Below are positions 15,716 through 23,846 of a stretch of DNA of 64,000 nucleotides, piece by piece. Made by a program: the position numbers and the translations under genes. The stretch spans positions 310,001 through 374,000 of the forward strand of contig CAKVHE010000001.1 of NCBI GenBank assembly GCA_934747885.1, written 5' to 3'. Origin of the DNA: an uncultured Clostridia bacterium. Its GTDB lineage: Bacteria > Bacillota > Clostridia > Christensenellales > UBA1242. The notes under the pieces were generated by a model. The model searched no databases. It had not been told where the DNA came from and saw nothing but the letters and a program-made list of their open reading frames with translations. Numbering within the stretch: position 1 is the first letter of the stretch; each line of letters opens with the position of its first letter.

Positions 15716-17602
15716 CTATTTTTTATAGCTTTGATAGTAGTCTAGCATATGTTCTCTCAAAGCCTTTTTATTGCCGGCAAATTCAGCAAGTCTAAAACCG
15801 TCAAACAATTCTTTGTCCACACCCTCAAAGTCTTTAATGGTATTGAGTTTGCGATTTTCTTTTACAAACTTCATACCCGAAATGGTGTATAGGTTATTTA
15901 GGTCTTCACTGGTCAAAATGCCGTTTGTAAAGATGTTCATGTGGTAGTTAGAAATTACCGAGTAGCACTTAACTTCTTTTAGTTCTACATCAATTGCGAT
16001 AATCATTTTTGCGTTGCCACTACTATCTACAAGTTCGTCACCAACAACCAAGTCTTTGGTATTGACAAATTTTTGTTTGATTGCATCAAAGGCATGGTGA
16101 GTTCCAACTACCTTAAGTTTGGTTCCGTCTTCAAAGGTAAAGATAGTAGTTTTTCCGCTAGTTGTTTCCTTTTTGATCCAGATAGGTTTTGCGTAGTCAA
16201 GTTTGCCTTCGTCAAAGTTCCAAACAACCAGTACATCGTTATACGTAATATCTTTAATTTTCTTGCGTACAATGCGTTTTTGCTTTTCGTCGTATACCAA
16301 AACTTCGGTGTCGGCGGTAAAGCACGTGTAACTATAAAATTTGATTGTGGTGTCCTTCTTAAATACAGTAGATACCGCGCCTTGATCCCAGTGAGCAGTA
16401 TTAAAGCTTGAGTTAAATGTGCTTGAAGTAATTGTTGCATTTTTTGGTGTATACAAGGTTAAACCGCACACAGCCATAATTTCCGCAAAGGTCATATTTT
16501 TGTCCACAACCACTTGCGTCATAACAGTACCACTGCTATTTTTTACCGAAGAAATACCAGTGTCCTCACCAGTACTATTTACGTAAACAAAACTGATTGT
16601 CATCTTGCCGTCTAGAGTGTAGTCCACAATCATACGACGTCCGGTAATTTCATCACCCGAACTATTTTTTGGAACAACCGTTACGCGATAGTTTGCATTT
16701 GCAAGAGATTTTAAAACGGTTTTTAAATCAATAGAAGTTGTGTCGCTAGGAAGAACTGCCATGCAAGTACCAAGAACATTGTCAATTTCACCTACAACGG
16801 CGGTAGAAAGCAAGCTTGCACCGCTTGTGGTGTTTTCTTTTGCCCAAACTTCGTAGGTTGATGCGTTTGCAACTGGCTTAAAATTTAAGGTGTCACCTTG
16901 CAAGCTATAAGTTGCATTGGTAAAGTTAAGGTTGTATTTCCAGTCCAAATTGCTAATATCAACCGACTTGGTCAAACTAACCGATAATTCGGCTTTAATA
17001 AATACATTTTCACCTGCTGCTACTTGAATGGTGTCACCTGTTGCAAGAGCAGTTGCGCCAGCAAAGTCTGGTAAAGTTGCCGACGATGCTTTTACGTAAG
17101 CATAGGTCACCGTTACCCCTTCTATCAAAGAGGTTGGCGCCAAAGCTTCTAGCGTAATAGTGCTTGCAGGCTTGCCGGTTGGCAAAGTATAGTAGTAATA
17201 ATAAGTAATAGCCGCCTTATTTGCGCCACCGCGAACCAGAGTTTTAATGTCAGCGTCGCTAACAAAGTCAACTTTTTCTTGAATGCTGGTTAGTGCATCG
17301 GTTTGCACACCTTCGGTGGTTGTGCCATCATACACGAGCAGCCAATCGGTTGCGGTTTGACTGGTGCTTAAAACTTTGCTGGTTGCACGAGCGCTATCAG
17401 CAACGTTACCAAGACGAGTGGCATACAAATTACCTTCAATAGTTTCAAATTTTAAATTTAATTGGTTTTGAATGGTAACAGTAAATTCCGTAAGTGATGC
17501 AACAACACCCACCGCCAGCAAGCTTAGCGCGCTGACCATAGATATGATTGTTGCAACAAATTTTGTACGAGTACTTCTTTTGTTTTCGTTATTCTTTTTC
17601 AT
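15716..17602 (-). CDS. Exported modular protein with C-terminal Hint (hedgehog/intein) domain
   Basis: A 628-residue protein. Residues 15-36 form a hydrophobic signal (VSALSLLAVGVVASLTEF) and 37-230 a beta-rich module shared with the genes at 17778 and 47554 (VTIQNQLNLKFETIEGN; AGENVFIKAELSVSLTKS). Residues 240-330 resemble a fibronectin-type fold (ASTYEVWAKE) and 330-425 an InlB-like repeat. The Hint domain occupies about 427-566: block A CFTADTEVLV with Cys427, block B VGTHHAFD (Thr501, His503), and a C-terminal block YHMNIFTNGILTS at 553-565. The HN-plus-nucleophile end of true inteins is absent and 60 more residues follow, so cleavage or ester formation at Cys427 is more likely than splicing. 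AAAGGAG precedes the ATG. Confidence 0.85.
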   Translation of the reverse strand: MKKNNENKRSTRTKFVATIISMVSALSLLAVGVVASLTEFTVTIQNQLNLKFETIEGNLYATRLGNVADSARATSKVLSTSQTATDWLLVYDGTTTEGVQTDALTSIQEKVDFVSDADIKTLVRGGANKAAITYYYYYTLPTGKPASTITLEALAPTSLIEGVTVTYAYVKASSATLPDFAGATALATGDTIQVAAGENVFIKAELSVSLTKSVDISNLDWKYNLNFTNATYSLQGDTLNFKPVANASTYEVWAKENTTSGASLLSTAVVGEIDNVLGTCMAVLPSDTTSIDLKTVLKSLANANYRVTVVPKNSSGDEITGRRMIVDYTLDGKMTISFVYVNSTGEDTGISSVKNSSGTVMTQVVVDKNMTFAEIMAVCGLTLYTPKNATITSSTFNSSFNTAHWDQGAVSTVFKKDTTIKFYSYTCFTADTEVLVYDEKQKRIVRKKIKDITYNDVLVVWNFDEGKLDYAKPIWIKKETTSGKTTIFTFEDGTKLKVVGTHHAFDAIKQKFVNTKDLVVGDELVDSSGNAKMIIAIDVELKEVKCYSVISNYHMNIFTNGILTSEDLNNLYTISGMKFVKENRKLNTIKDFEGVDKELFDGFRLAEFAGNKKALREHMLDYYQSYKK

Positions 17603-17647
17603 AAGACTCCTTTACCAAAACGCAATGCCCCAAATTTTTACATAATT

Positions 17648-17675
17648 ATTTTAGCACATAAATTTTTATTCTCAA
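17648..17675 (-). promoter_or_regulatory. Promoter of the Hint-protein operon
   Basis: TTGAGA (17670-17675), 16-base spacer containing TGTG just before the -10, TAAAAT (17648-17653). The same spacing and TGTG occur at the two sibling genes. Confidence 0.55.
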
Positions 17676-17733
17676 AATAGTTTTTAGCAATTTGGGTATG
17701 TTTTATCAAACTTTTTAAAAATTTTTATACAAA

Positions 17734-17766
17734 AAAAGACCTTTAACATTTAGTCAAAGGTCTTTT
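17734..17766 (-). terminator. Terminator of the sibling exported-protein gene
   Basis: Perfect 11-bp stem AAAAGACCTTT/AAAGGTCTTTT followed on the minus strand by a T run. Confidence 0.88.
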
Positions 17767-17777
17767 ACAAATTTATT

Positions 17778-18758
17778 TTAGGCTTTTTGGTAATAATACC
17801 CTGCTGTTTCTAGTGCGTTGCCGTCGGTATCTTTTGCCACTACCGAAACCAAATACACACCCGAGTCGGTTATTAAATTTGCAATATTAACGCTAGACGC
17901 CGAACCCGTCCAAATGCAGCTGCCAAGTGTAGTATCGGTATCGCCCACCGCTAGTGGTTGTAAGCCGCCCCAATCGCCCACAGTTAGCGCCATTTTGGTT
18001 ACAACTATCTTTTTAACCCAAACCTCATAACTGCTTGCGCCCGCAACTGATTTTACATCTAGCATGCCGCCGGTGGTTCCACCAAGAACCTTAAAGCCAA
18101 TATCAAAGCCCCAATCTAGCCCGCTAAATTTTATGGACTTGGTTATATCAACTTCTAGTTCGGCAAGCACATACACTTGTTCGCCCGCGCCAACAATAAT
18201 GCCATCACCACTAATGGTGTTTGCCACTGCATCCCAACTGCTAGGCTCGTTTGCGCCAAAGTAATATTTTAAATTAAGTTTTACCCTGCCATCATAACTA
18301 TTGGCCGGCGTTTGAGGGGTAACCGTAATATGTGTGCCGGTGGTGCTATTTTCATCTTGCTTAAAATTAAAGGTGTAACTGATTTTTAAACTATTTTGAA
18401 TTTCGGCAAGCTTTGCCACTGCTTCGCTAGACGGCAAATTTATTTTCTTTTTAAGTTCGGCAACATTTTCGGTATTTTCACCGCTACTAGCAGTGTACAT
18501 ATCCAGCCAACCAGTGGAAGCTTTTTGCGTGGTGCCATAATACACAACATCACCCGTACGTTTTGCCGTTAGGTTGCCTTGCGTGATATCCAAATCTACA
18601 TTTAGGGTGTTTTCTATTTGCACATTGTAACTAGTAGTGGACGCAATAACACCAACCGCAATCAAACTAATTGCCGAAAGCATTGCAATTGCAGTAACTA
18701 TCAGTTTGGTGCGCATCTTTTGGCGCTCTTTGTGCCCTTGTTGCCTTTTTTGCTTCAT
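17778..18758 (-). CDS. Exported modular protein, sibling of the Hint protein
   Basis: A 326-residue protein with a Lys/Arg-rich start, a hydrophobic signal at about 19-40 (MLSAISLIAVGVIASTTSY) and the shared N-terminal module (VQIENTLNVDLDITQGN; GAGEQVYVLAELEVDITKS). Its second half is fibronectin-like (SVAGASSYEVWVKK) and matches the middle of the Hint protein; no Hint or anchor follows. The signal region resembles SipW-dependent TasA/camelysin proteins, which form surface fibres, but no dedicated signal peptidase is nearby, so that link is tentative. AAAGGAAAAG precedes the ATG; an internal Met at residue 15 is an alternative start. Confidence 0.7.
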   Translation of the reverse strand: MKQKRQQGHKERQKMRTKLIVTAIAMLSAISLIAVGVIASTTSYNVQIENTLNVDLDITQGNLTAKRTGDVVYYGTTQKASTGWLDMYTASSGENTENVAELKKKINLPSSEAVAKLAEIQNSLKISYTFNFKQDENSTTGTHITVTPQTPANSYDGRVKLNLKYYFGANEPSSWDAVANTISGDGIIVGAGEQVYVLAELEVDITKSIKFSGLDWGFDIGFKVLGGTTGGMLDVKSVAGASSYEVWVKKIVVTKMALTVGDWGGLQPLAVGDTDTTLGSCIWTGSASSVNIANLITDSGVYLVSVVAKDTDGNALETAGYYYQKA

Positions 18759-18788
18759 CGGTTAACTTTTCCTTTATCTTTTGTTTTT

Positions 18789-18816
18789 ATTATAACACAC
18801 AAAAGACATTTTACAA
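18789..18816 (-). promoter_or_regulatory. Promoter of the sibling exported-protein gene
   Basis: TTGTAA (18811-18816), 16-base spacer with TGTG before the -10, TATAAT (18789-18794). Confidence 0.55.
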
Positions 18817-18850
18817 ATTATTTTTGCCCACTTTTAAAAATTTACATAAA

Positions 18851-18878
18851 AAAAGCCCTAAAAAATTTTAGGACTTTT
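18851..18878 (-). terminator. Terminator of the acidic coiled-coil gene
   Basis: Stem AAAGCCCTAAAA/TTTTAGGACTTT (one mismatch) with a following T run on the minus strand. Confidence 0.8.
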
Positions 18879-18885
18879 AAATAAA

Positions 18886-19803
18886 CTATTTGTTGTCTTT
18901 CTTTTTGGCTTCGGCTATCAAAACTTCAAGTTCTTGCATTTCTTCTAATTGACGCTCTTTTTCGCCAGTCAAGAATTCTTTAATGCGTAAAGAGTTTTTG
19001 TATTTTTCAGCATTTGCTTCAAGATATTCACTTGCTTCGGCAATAGTTGCTTTTAGTTCTGCAATGTGCGCCGACAAGTTTTCTTGCTTTTCTTTCTTCT
19101 CCGGATCTATCTCTTTGATGTCATTAACGTTGTACAAAACCAAGTTTAGGTTGGTAAGTTCACCGGCTTTTCTTTCTAGAAGTTTTTCGTTGCGTTCTTT
19201 ACGTTTTTTGGTTTTTTCGTACTTATTAACTTCTTTGGTGCTTTTTGCCAAATCTTTTTCGCATTTTGCCAAACTATCTTTTAGTCTTGCATAACGGCTT
19301 TCGTAGTCAAACTCAGTGCCAACATAAACTTCTTTTTCAATAACGATTGGCTCTGGCGTTTCTACCGTATGAATGGTGCGTTCGGTTGTGGTTTCTAGTT
19401 TTACAAATTTTGACTCTGGTTTTGGTTCTGGTTTTTCTTCAACCACGGCAACTTCTTGCTTTGGTTCGTCTTTTACAGCAAGCGAAGCAAAAAGTGCATC
19501 AAAGTCTGGTTCTTCTTTGGCTGGTTCTACAACCGGTTCTTCTACCTTTTCAGGAACAACCACCGGTGTAACCTCTGGTTTTGGCTCTTCTTTTTTTGCA
19601 AAAACAGGCGTAACTTGTGCCTTGCTCTCTAGCCTTGAAAGCATTGCATCTATGTCTAAATCTTCATCTTTTTTATTGCTTACGGCAATATTGTTTGTAT
19701 CATTGTTTTTGGATACCGACTCAATAACAAAAGCGGTGGTAAAAATCAAAAACAATACTACACCGGCAATTAAAAAACAAATAACAAATGTAGGGACCCC
19801 CAT
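18886..19803 (-). CDS. Membrane-anchored acidic coiled-coil protein
   Basis: From ATG 19803 (AAAGGAG upstream) this 305-residue protein has one N-terminal membrane span (FVICFLIAGVVLFLIFTTAF), then a low-complexity Pro/Glu/Lys region with repeats such as KKEEPKPEVTPV and EEKPEPKPESK, and a C-terminal charged coiled coil (LKDSLAKCEKDLAKSTKEV onward). The organisation, a short outside and long inside, resembles scaffold or division-associated proteins, but no family was recognised. An upstream Met would add 20 residues without its own ribosome-binding site. Confidence 0.7.
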   Translation of the reverse strand: MGVPTFVICFLIAGVVLFLIFTTAFVIESVSKNNDTNNIAVSNKKDEDLDIDAMLSRLESKAQVTPVFAKKEEPKPEVTPVVVPEKVEEPVVEPAKEEPDFDALFASLAVKDEPKQEVAVVEEKPEPKPESKFVKLETTTERTIHTVETPEPIVIEKEVYVGTEFDYESRYARLKDSLAKCEKDLAKSTKEVNKYEKTKKRKERNEKLLERKAGELTNLNLVLYNVNDIKEIDPEKKEKQENLSAHIAELKATIAEASEYLEANAEKYKNSLRIKEFLTGEKERQLEEMQELEVLIAEAKKKDNK

Positions 19804-19834
19804 ATTTTTATCTCCTTTTGTTAAATCTTGCAAT

Positions 19835-19863
19835 ATTTTACCACAAAGTAGCCATTTTGTCAA
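19835..19863 (-). promoter_or_regulatory. Promoter of the acidic coiled-coil gene
   Basis: TTGACA (19858-19863), 17-base spacer, TAAAAT (19835-19840). Confidence 0.65.
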
Positions 19864-19894
19864 TACAGCGCCTTTATTTTTATTTAAAAAACGC

Positions 19895-20929
19895 CTACCA
19901 CTTGTTGGTTACTTTTTCGGCAAAGCCAAGCATATTTTTTACCTCGACTTTTTTGCCGTTTTTTGCCATAACAGTGCCCGAAAATTTGCCAAAAACTTGG
20001 TGCTGATCAGATTTTAAAATTAGCACGTCGGTGCAGGCCTTGCGGTCTATTATTGGGTAAAAATCTAAGTCTACCGCACCGTCACCCGAAGTTATTTTCC
20101 ACGGACGCATAAAATCATCTTTGCCACGCTTTGTTTTTGGAATAACAAACTCCACCCTATCTATCTTATGCGCATAGCCATTTAAAAAGATCATATTTTC
20201 GGTTGCGTTTGAAGTATCGCCAAAGCCGTAACCAAAGTTAAAGCCAAACATCTTGCCGTCTTCAAGTTTTCCCGCCAAACCACTCCAAAACCAAGTGTTT
20301 TTGTACGTCCACACCCCGCGTCCCCAGTCCAAAATACCAACCGAGTCAGCTGGGCTAAACACAATTTTTTTGTTCCCTAGCATCACCGTTCCGCTTGCCT
20401 CAAACCCTACAATTTTTTGGTTGTAATAAAAGGCTTTTGGTTTGCCCGCAAATGGTGTTGCAATTACCATACTATCTTGCGGTTCGCTTGTTAGCGCAAT
20501 TTCGCCCGACAATGGTTTGCCATTTAAAAAGTCTTTAATAAAAAATTTTAACGTACGCTTTTTGCCCCGCACCTCAAATTCCATTTTGCTTGCCTTGTTG
20601 TCCACCTTTGTTAGCCCCGATGCTGAGGACTTTGGCAAGTTTGTTTTGCCGTTTGTAAACCACGAAATAAGTGATGTTGTTTTTTCGGTCGGCTGGCTAA
20701 AATCAATAAGCGACGCCGAAACCAAACCCATATACCTATTGTCCGCTACCGTAAGCGCCAAAGCATATTTAGAATTGTAAACCAAATAGTAGTCCCATTC
20801 TTTAATACGGCACTTTTTTGCTTTTATGTTTTCGGGGTTGTAGCGCTTTACCAAACTGGTTGCATAGCCCGCCTCGGCAAGCGTGCCGTCCGCATTTAGC
20901 AAATTACCATCTTTTAATTTATTTTGCAT
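19895..20929 (-). CDS. DUF2804 family protein
   Basis: A 344-residue soluble protein. The segments GILDWGRGVWTYKNTWFW and FGYGFGDTSNATENMIF are characteristic of DUF2804, a family of unknown function with a predicted beta-barrel related to lipocalin-like folds; length is normal for the family. AGGAGC lies before the ATG. It is divergent from the single-pass protein at 21027. Confidence 0.85.
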   Translation of the reverse strand: MQNKLKDGNLLNADGTLAEAGYATSLVKRYNPENIKAKKCRIKEWDYYLVYNSKYALALTVADNRYMGLVSASLIDFSQPTEKTTSLISWFTNGKTNLPKSSASGLTKVDNKASKMEFEVRGKKRTLKFFIKDFLNGKPLSGEIALTSEPQDSMVIATPFAGKPKAFYYNQKIVGFEASGTVMLGNKKIVFSPADSVGILDWGRGVWTYKNTWFWSGLAGKLEDGKMFGFNFGYGFGDTSNATENMIFLNGYAHKIDRVEFVIPKTKRGKDDFMRPWKITSGDGAVDLDFYPIIDRKACTDVLILKSDQHQVFGKFSGTVMAKNGKKVEVKNMLGFAEKVTNKW

Positions 20930-20991
20930 ATTTTGCTCCTATAAATAAATAATAACAAAACAAAGAATTTTTAGCAACAATTTTTGTGCGG

Positions 20992-21020
20992 TTGACACCA
21001 CACAAATTAAGTAATATAAT
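20992..21020 (+). promoter_or_regulatory. Perfect sigma-A consensus promoter (leaderless)
   Basis: TTGACA (20992-20997), 17-base spacer, TATAAT (21015-21020), then exactly six bases to the ATG at 21027. Confidence 0.85.
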
Positions 21021-21026
21021 AAAAAT

Positions 21027-21971
21027 ATGAGAAAACAACGTCGTGCAAAATTTTTTATTTGTTTGGCAATTGTACTCGCAGTAATTAGCGGGTCGGTTAT
21101 TGGTGGATATTTTATTATTGACCGATGCCTAGTGCCACAATATTTTGCAAAATACGGTATTAACAACCTAAAAGAACTGGTGGATATCGCCAGCACCATA
21201 TATAGCACTCCAAACGAAAGCGATTTTATTACTAACCCGTTTACCAAGGCCGACAAAACTAGCGCCGAAAATTTGATGATTGAAGCCGGCTTTCCACGCC
21301 TTGTAAACGGCGGACTTGATTATGAAAAAATTGGTAAAGGCAAATACACGCTCACTCCAAGCGAAGACTTTAACCAAAATTACATCTTTTTGACCGACAG
21401 ACAAAGCGCGGGCATTTTAAACGAAACGGTAGAAACCGGCGTGCTGGTTTCCAATTCTAGCGCTCTATCCTACCTTGGTAGCGACCTTACCTACCTTGAC
21501 ACCTTAAAGATGTCCATAAAACAATTTATCATAACCCCAATTTTTGAAACCGAGGAAGTTACTTCCACCAATAGCGCCCGCTTGGTTGTTACCATAAAAA
21601 TAGACACCTCCACCGCGCGCACCGAAATTTCACAAAATTTGCAAACGCCAAAGTTTTTAATAGATTGGATCATTCCAAGCAGCATTTACCTAACCGGTAG
21701 TTTTGAAATTATGGACGCCGGCACCAAAGACCAATCAATAGAACACGCTTTGCTTGCCATAAACTCAAAAACGCCAAAACAAAGCGAAGTGCTGCTAAAA
21801 CTACTTATGGAATTTATTTACCCAAACCAAACCGACCTAACCATAGAAAGTTTTACCGCCTCACTCGGCGACCTTGTTTTGACCGGACTTGCAAGCATTG
21901 GCAAATTTGAATTTACCACCGAAGGTAAAAGTAATGGCGTAAAGATTTTTCTCGACAACGCCGAAGTATAA
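21027..21971 (+). CDS. Single-pass membrane or secreted protein of unknown function
   Basis: A 314-residue protein with a Lys/Arg-rich start and a hydrophobic signal anchor (FFICLAIVLAVISGSVIGGYFII). The rest has no recognised domain and no Cys. There is no ribosome-binding site; the promoter's predicted start point coincides with the ATG, so the mRNA is probably leaderless. It is monocistronic, ending at a strong terminator. Confidence 0.7.
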   Translation: MRKQRRAKFFICLAIVLAVISGSVIGGYFIIDRCLVPQYFAKYGINNLKELVDIASTIYSTPNESDFITNPFTKADKTSAENLMIEAGFPRLVNGGLDYEKIGKGKYTLTPSEDFNQNYIFLTDRQSAGILNETVETGVLVSNSSALSYLGSDLTYLDTLKMSIKQFIITPIFETEEVTSTNSARLVVTIKIDTSTARTEISQNLQTPKFLIDWIIPSSIYLTGSFEIMDAGTKDQSIEHALLAINSKTPKQSEVLLKLLMEFIYPNQTDLTIESFTASLGDLVLTGLASIGKFEFTTEGKSNGVKIFLDNAEV

Positions 21972-22003
21972 AATTTAATATATCACAATATAAAAAACTT
22001 ACA

Positions 22004-22033
22004 CCCCCAATAAATTTATTGGGGGCATTTTTT
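22004..22033 (+). terminator. Intrinsic terminator
   Basis: An 11-bp palindromic stem CCCCCAATAAA/TTTATTGGGGG followed by CATTTTTTT. Confidence 0.85.
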
Positions 22034-22050
22034 AGCTATTTTCTCCTATT

Positions 22051-22233
22051 TTGCCAAACTATATTTTGCAACTGCACGGAATACTTTTTAGCCATTCAAC
22101 CAAATCTATTGAAAACGCCCTAAAAAAAATTGTTGCCGAAAATTTGATAGAAAAACACGGCAACGGCAAAGCCACCTATTATTTGCGAAAGAATGTTAAA
22201 AACTATCATTACAATGATACAATTGTCAACTAG
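22051..22233 (+). pseudogene. Remnant of a winged-helix domain
   Basis: A short frame reads STKSIENALKKIVAENLIEK then GNGKATYYLRK, the typical recognition-helix and wing of winged-helix DNA-binding domains at the C-terminus of larger proteins. Only about 40 residues look real, the apparent TTG start lacks a ribosome-binding site, and nothing upstream extends it. It is probably the tail of a deleted gene. Confidence 0.35.
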
Positions 22234-22425
22234 TTAAATAAATTTTAAACACTTTTTGTCGCACCTACCGCCAAGGCTAAGCATATAATATATTGTAGCC
22301 ACCAAAAAGCGACGACCAACATTTTTTGCTAAAACAAAATCGCTTTATCCACCTTTTTACTTGAAAACCTTTGCTAATATGTGGTGGCTACTTTGGCGCC
22401 ACTAGGAAATATACTTTGGCGCAAA
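22234..22425. other. Intergenic stretch with inverted repeats, possible structured RNA
   Basis: No gene seen. A 10-bp inverted repeat GTAGCCACCA (22295-22304) / TGGTGGCTAC (22382-22391) encloses about 77 bases, a TATAAT lies at 22284-22289, and a terminator-like hairpin follows at 22426. This could be a small RNA of about 150 bases on the plus strand, but no -35 at correct spacing was found and no known RNA family was recognised. Confidence 0.25.
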
Positions 22426-22450
22426 GCCCCCAACCTTGGGGGCTTATTTT
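22426..22450 (+). terminator. Terminator-like hairpin
   Basis: Stem GCCCCCAA/TTGGGGGC with a two-base loop, followed by TTATTTT on the plus strand. No plus-strand gene directly precedes it. Confidence 0.5.
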
Positions 22451-22483
22451 AAAATAGCCACCCCGTTTGGGGTGGCTATTTTG
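22451..22483 (-). terminator. Terminator of the DUF1858 gene
   Basis: Perfect 13-bp stem AAATAGCCACCCC/GGGGTGGCTATTT with loop GTTT, five bases past the stop codon and followed by T residues on the minus strand. Confidence 0.8.
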
Positions 22484-22487
22484 CAAA

Positions 22488-22694
22488 TTATTTGTTTAGT
22501 TCATTAAGTTTTTCCATTAGCAAATCAACGTCAAAACCGTGAACAGCCGAAGCTTCTTCCAAGGTTTCCATACGGCTCATTGGGCAACCCAAACAATGCA
22601 TACCAAAGCCAAGCAAAATTGGTTCGGCATTTGGGTTTATGTTCAAAACTTCATCAATGGTCATAGTCTTTTTAAATTCTTGCTTTTTTTTCAT
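22488..22694 (-). CDS. DUF1858 protein (redox disulfide type)
   Basis: A 68-residue soluble protein containing MTIDEVLNINP and GFGMHCLGCPMSRMETLEEA. The CLGC pair is the conserved CxxC of DUF1858, small proteins often found with hybrid-cluster or redox enzymes; no such enzyme is adjacent here. It starts in a TAATG overlap with the stop of the upstream membrane-protein gene and has GGAG upstream. Confidence 0.88.
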   Translation of the reverse strand: MKKKQEFKKTMTIDEVLNINPNAEPILLGFGMHCLGCPMSRMETLEEASAVHGFDVDLLMEKLNELNK

Positions 22695-23782
22695 TATTTA
22701 TCTCCTTTTACGGCGCGTGCTTTTTGTTTAAATTCGGTAAGCGCCTTTATGTTGCGATTTATCTCTTTTTCAAGTTCGGTACGCAACTGCTCGTTTTTCT
22801 CTTGTTTTGCTTTTTCAAGCAACATTTCTACCTTGCTAACCGTGCTTGCAAATTGTTGCTCGTTTAAAATAACCACTTTACGGTCTTCAATTTCCAAATC
22901 TAGGTTACGGCTGGCCGAAGTGTTTAAAACCTTTGCACTGGTGCTTCCGCTAATTATGTTCCCCGCTTTTTTGGTAGGTGTTTGCTTTCCTAGTATTCCC
23001 ATTTGCGCCGGATTTAACCCTTTGCTGCCAAGCGTAAAGTCTTCTAGCGCGCTAGCATTACGCGCCTTTTCGGCTTTTTCTTTTAAGGTTAAAAGCGTGT
23101 CGTTTTCGTAAATTTCGCTAACAATTCCAAGTGAGTCCATTTCGGAGCCGAGCGCATCATCTAGCGAAACGCGCTCATCTAGCATATCTACAAAATCGTG
23201 AAAAGTATCCACGGTAGCGCGATAGTCAAAATGCCTGATGGCCGTGTAGACATAATACACAACAATTGAACACAAATAAAACAAAATTGGCACAATTAAG
23301 GCATCAACCAAGTTCATTGCCGTAACCACCCCGTCGGTGGTGGTGCCAATAATGGCAAGCGACAGTAGCGCAATAAAAATTGCCGAAAAGTTTATGGAAG
23401 TACGCATAAGCGAACGACTTTGTTTAAATATGCCACCGCTAAAATGCGTATCAAAACACTCTGCCTGCGACAAATAGTCACTAGGAAGGCCGCTGCGTTT
23501 GGTTTCATAACGTTTCCAGGCGCGACGCATACTCGGTGGAAAATCTTTCCAAAGCGAAGTAAATTTTTGGTAGTTTTCTGCCGACAAATCGTTTTCACGC
23601 AAAAATTCAATCACTTTTATGCAGTTTTTTCTAAACGCCGTTTGAAAATTAAACACAAGCGCCAAAACTGCCCACAGGATAAGCACGCCCAAAAGTCCCA
23701 AACTTATAAAGAACAAACCGTCTTCGGTTAATGAAGCAAACAAAACCTTAAATGCGGTTTGCAATGTTTCAAATATTTTCAT
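22694..23782 (-). CDS. Three-span membrane protein of unknown function
   Basis: From ATG 23782 (GGAGAG upstream) this 362-residue protein has one membrane span near residues 25-45, a soluble segment, a pair of spans (NFSAIFIALLSLAIIG and LIVPILFYLCSIVVYYVY), then a long cytoplasmic region ending in a coiled coil. The topology is reminiscent of MotA/TolQ-type proteins, but the proton-channel motifs are not evident. Cotranscribed with DUF1858. Confidence 0.7.
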   Translation of the reverse strand: MKIFETLQTAFKVLFASLTEDGLFFISLGLLGVLILWAVLALVFNFQTAFRKNCIKVIEFLRENDLSAENYQKFTSLWKDFPPSMRRAWKRYETKRSGLPSDYLSQAECFDTHFSGGIFKQSRSLMRTSINFSAIFIALLSLAIIGTTTDGVVTAMNLVDALIVPILFYLCSIVVYYVYTAIRHFDYRATVDTFHDFVDMLDERVSLDDALGSEMDSLGIVSEIYENDTLLTLKEKAEKARNASALEDFTLGSKGLNPAQMGILGKQTPTKKAGNIISGSTSAKVLNTSASRNLDLEIEDRKVVILNEQQFASTVSKVEMLLEKAKQEKNEQLRTELEKEINRNIKALTEFKQKARAVKGDK

Positions 23783-23800
23783 ATTTCTCTCCGTAAAAAT

Positions 23801-23829
23801 ATTATACAACCTTTTTGGCATCTTGCCAA
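23801..23829 (-). promoter_or_regulatory. Promoter of the membrane protein-DUF1858 operon
   Basis: TTGGCA (23824-23829), 17-base spacer, TATAAT (23801-23806). Confidence 0.65.
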
Positions 23830-23846
23830 TTGTTTTTTGGCTATTT

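Noticed and set aside
15716..17602. True splicing intein in the exported protein
   Set aside because: The C-terminal HN followed by Cys/Ser/Thr is absent and the downstream sequence does not look like the continuation of an interrupted host protein.
19347..19620. Genes on the plus strand opposite the acidic coiled-coil gene
   Set aside because: These long frames mirror the Pro/Glu/Lys-rich repeats of the minus-strand gene and lack ribosome-binding sites.
22051..22233. Complete small DNA-binding protein
   Set aside because: TTG start without ribosome-binding site, and only the recognition-helix part of a winged helix is present.
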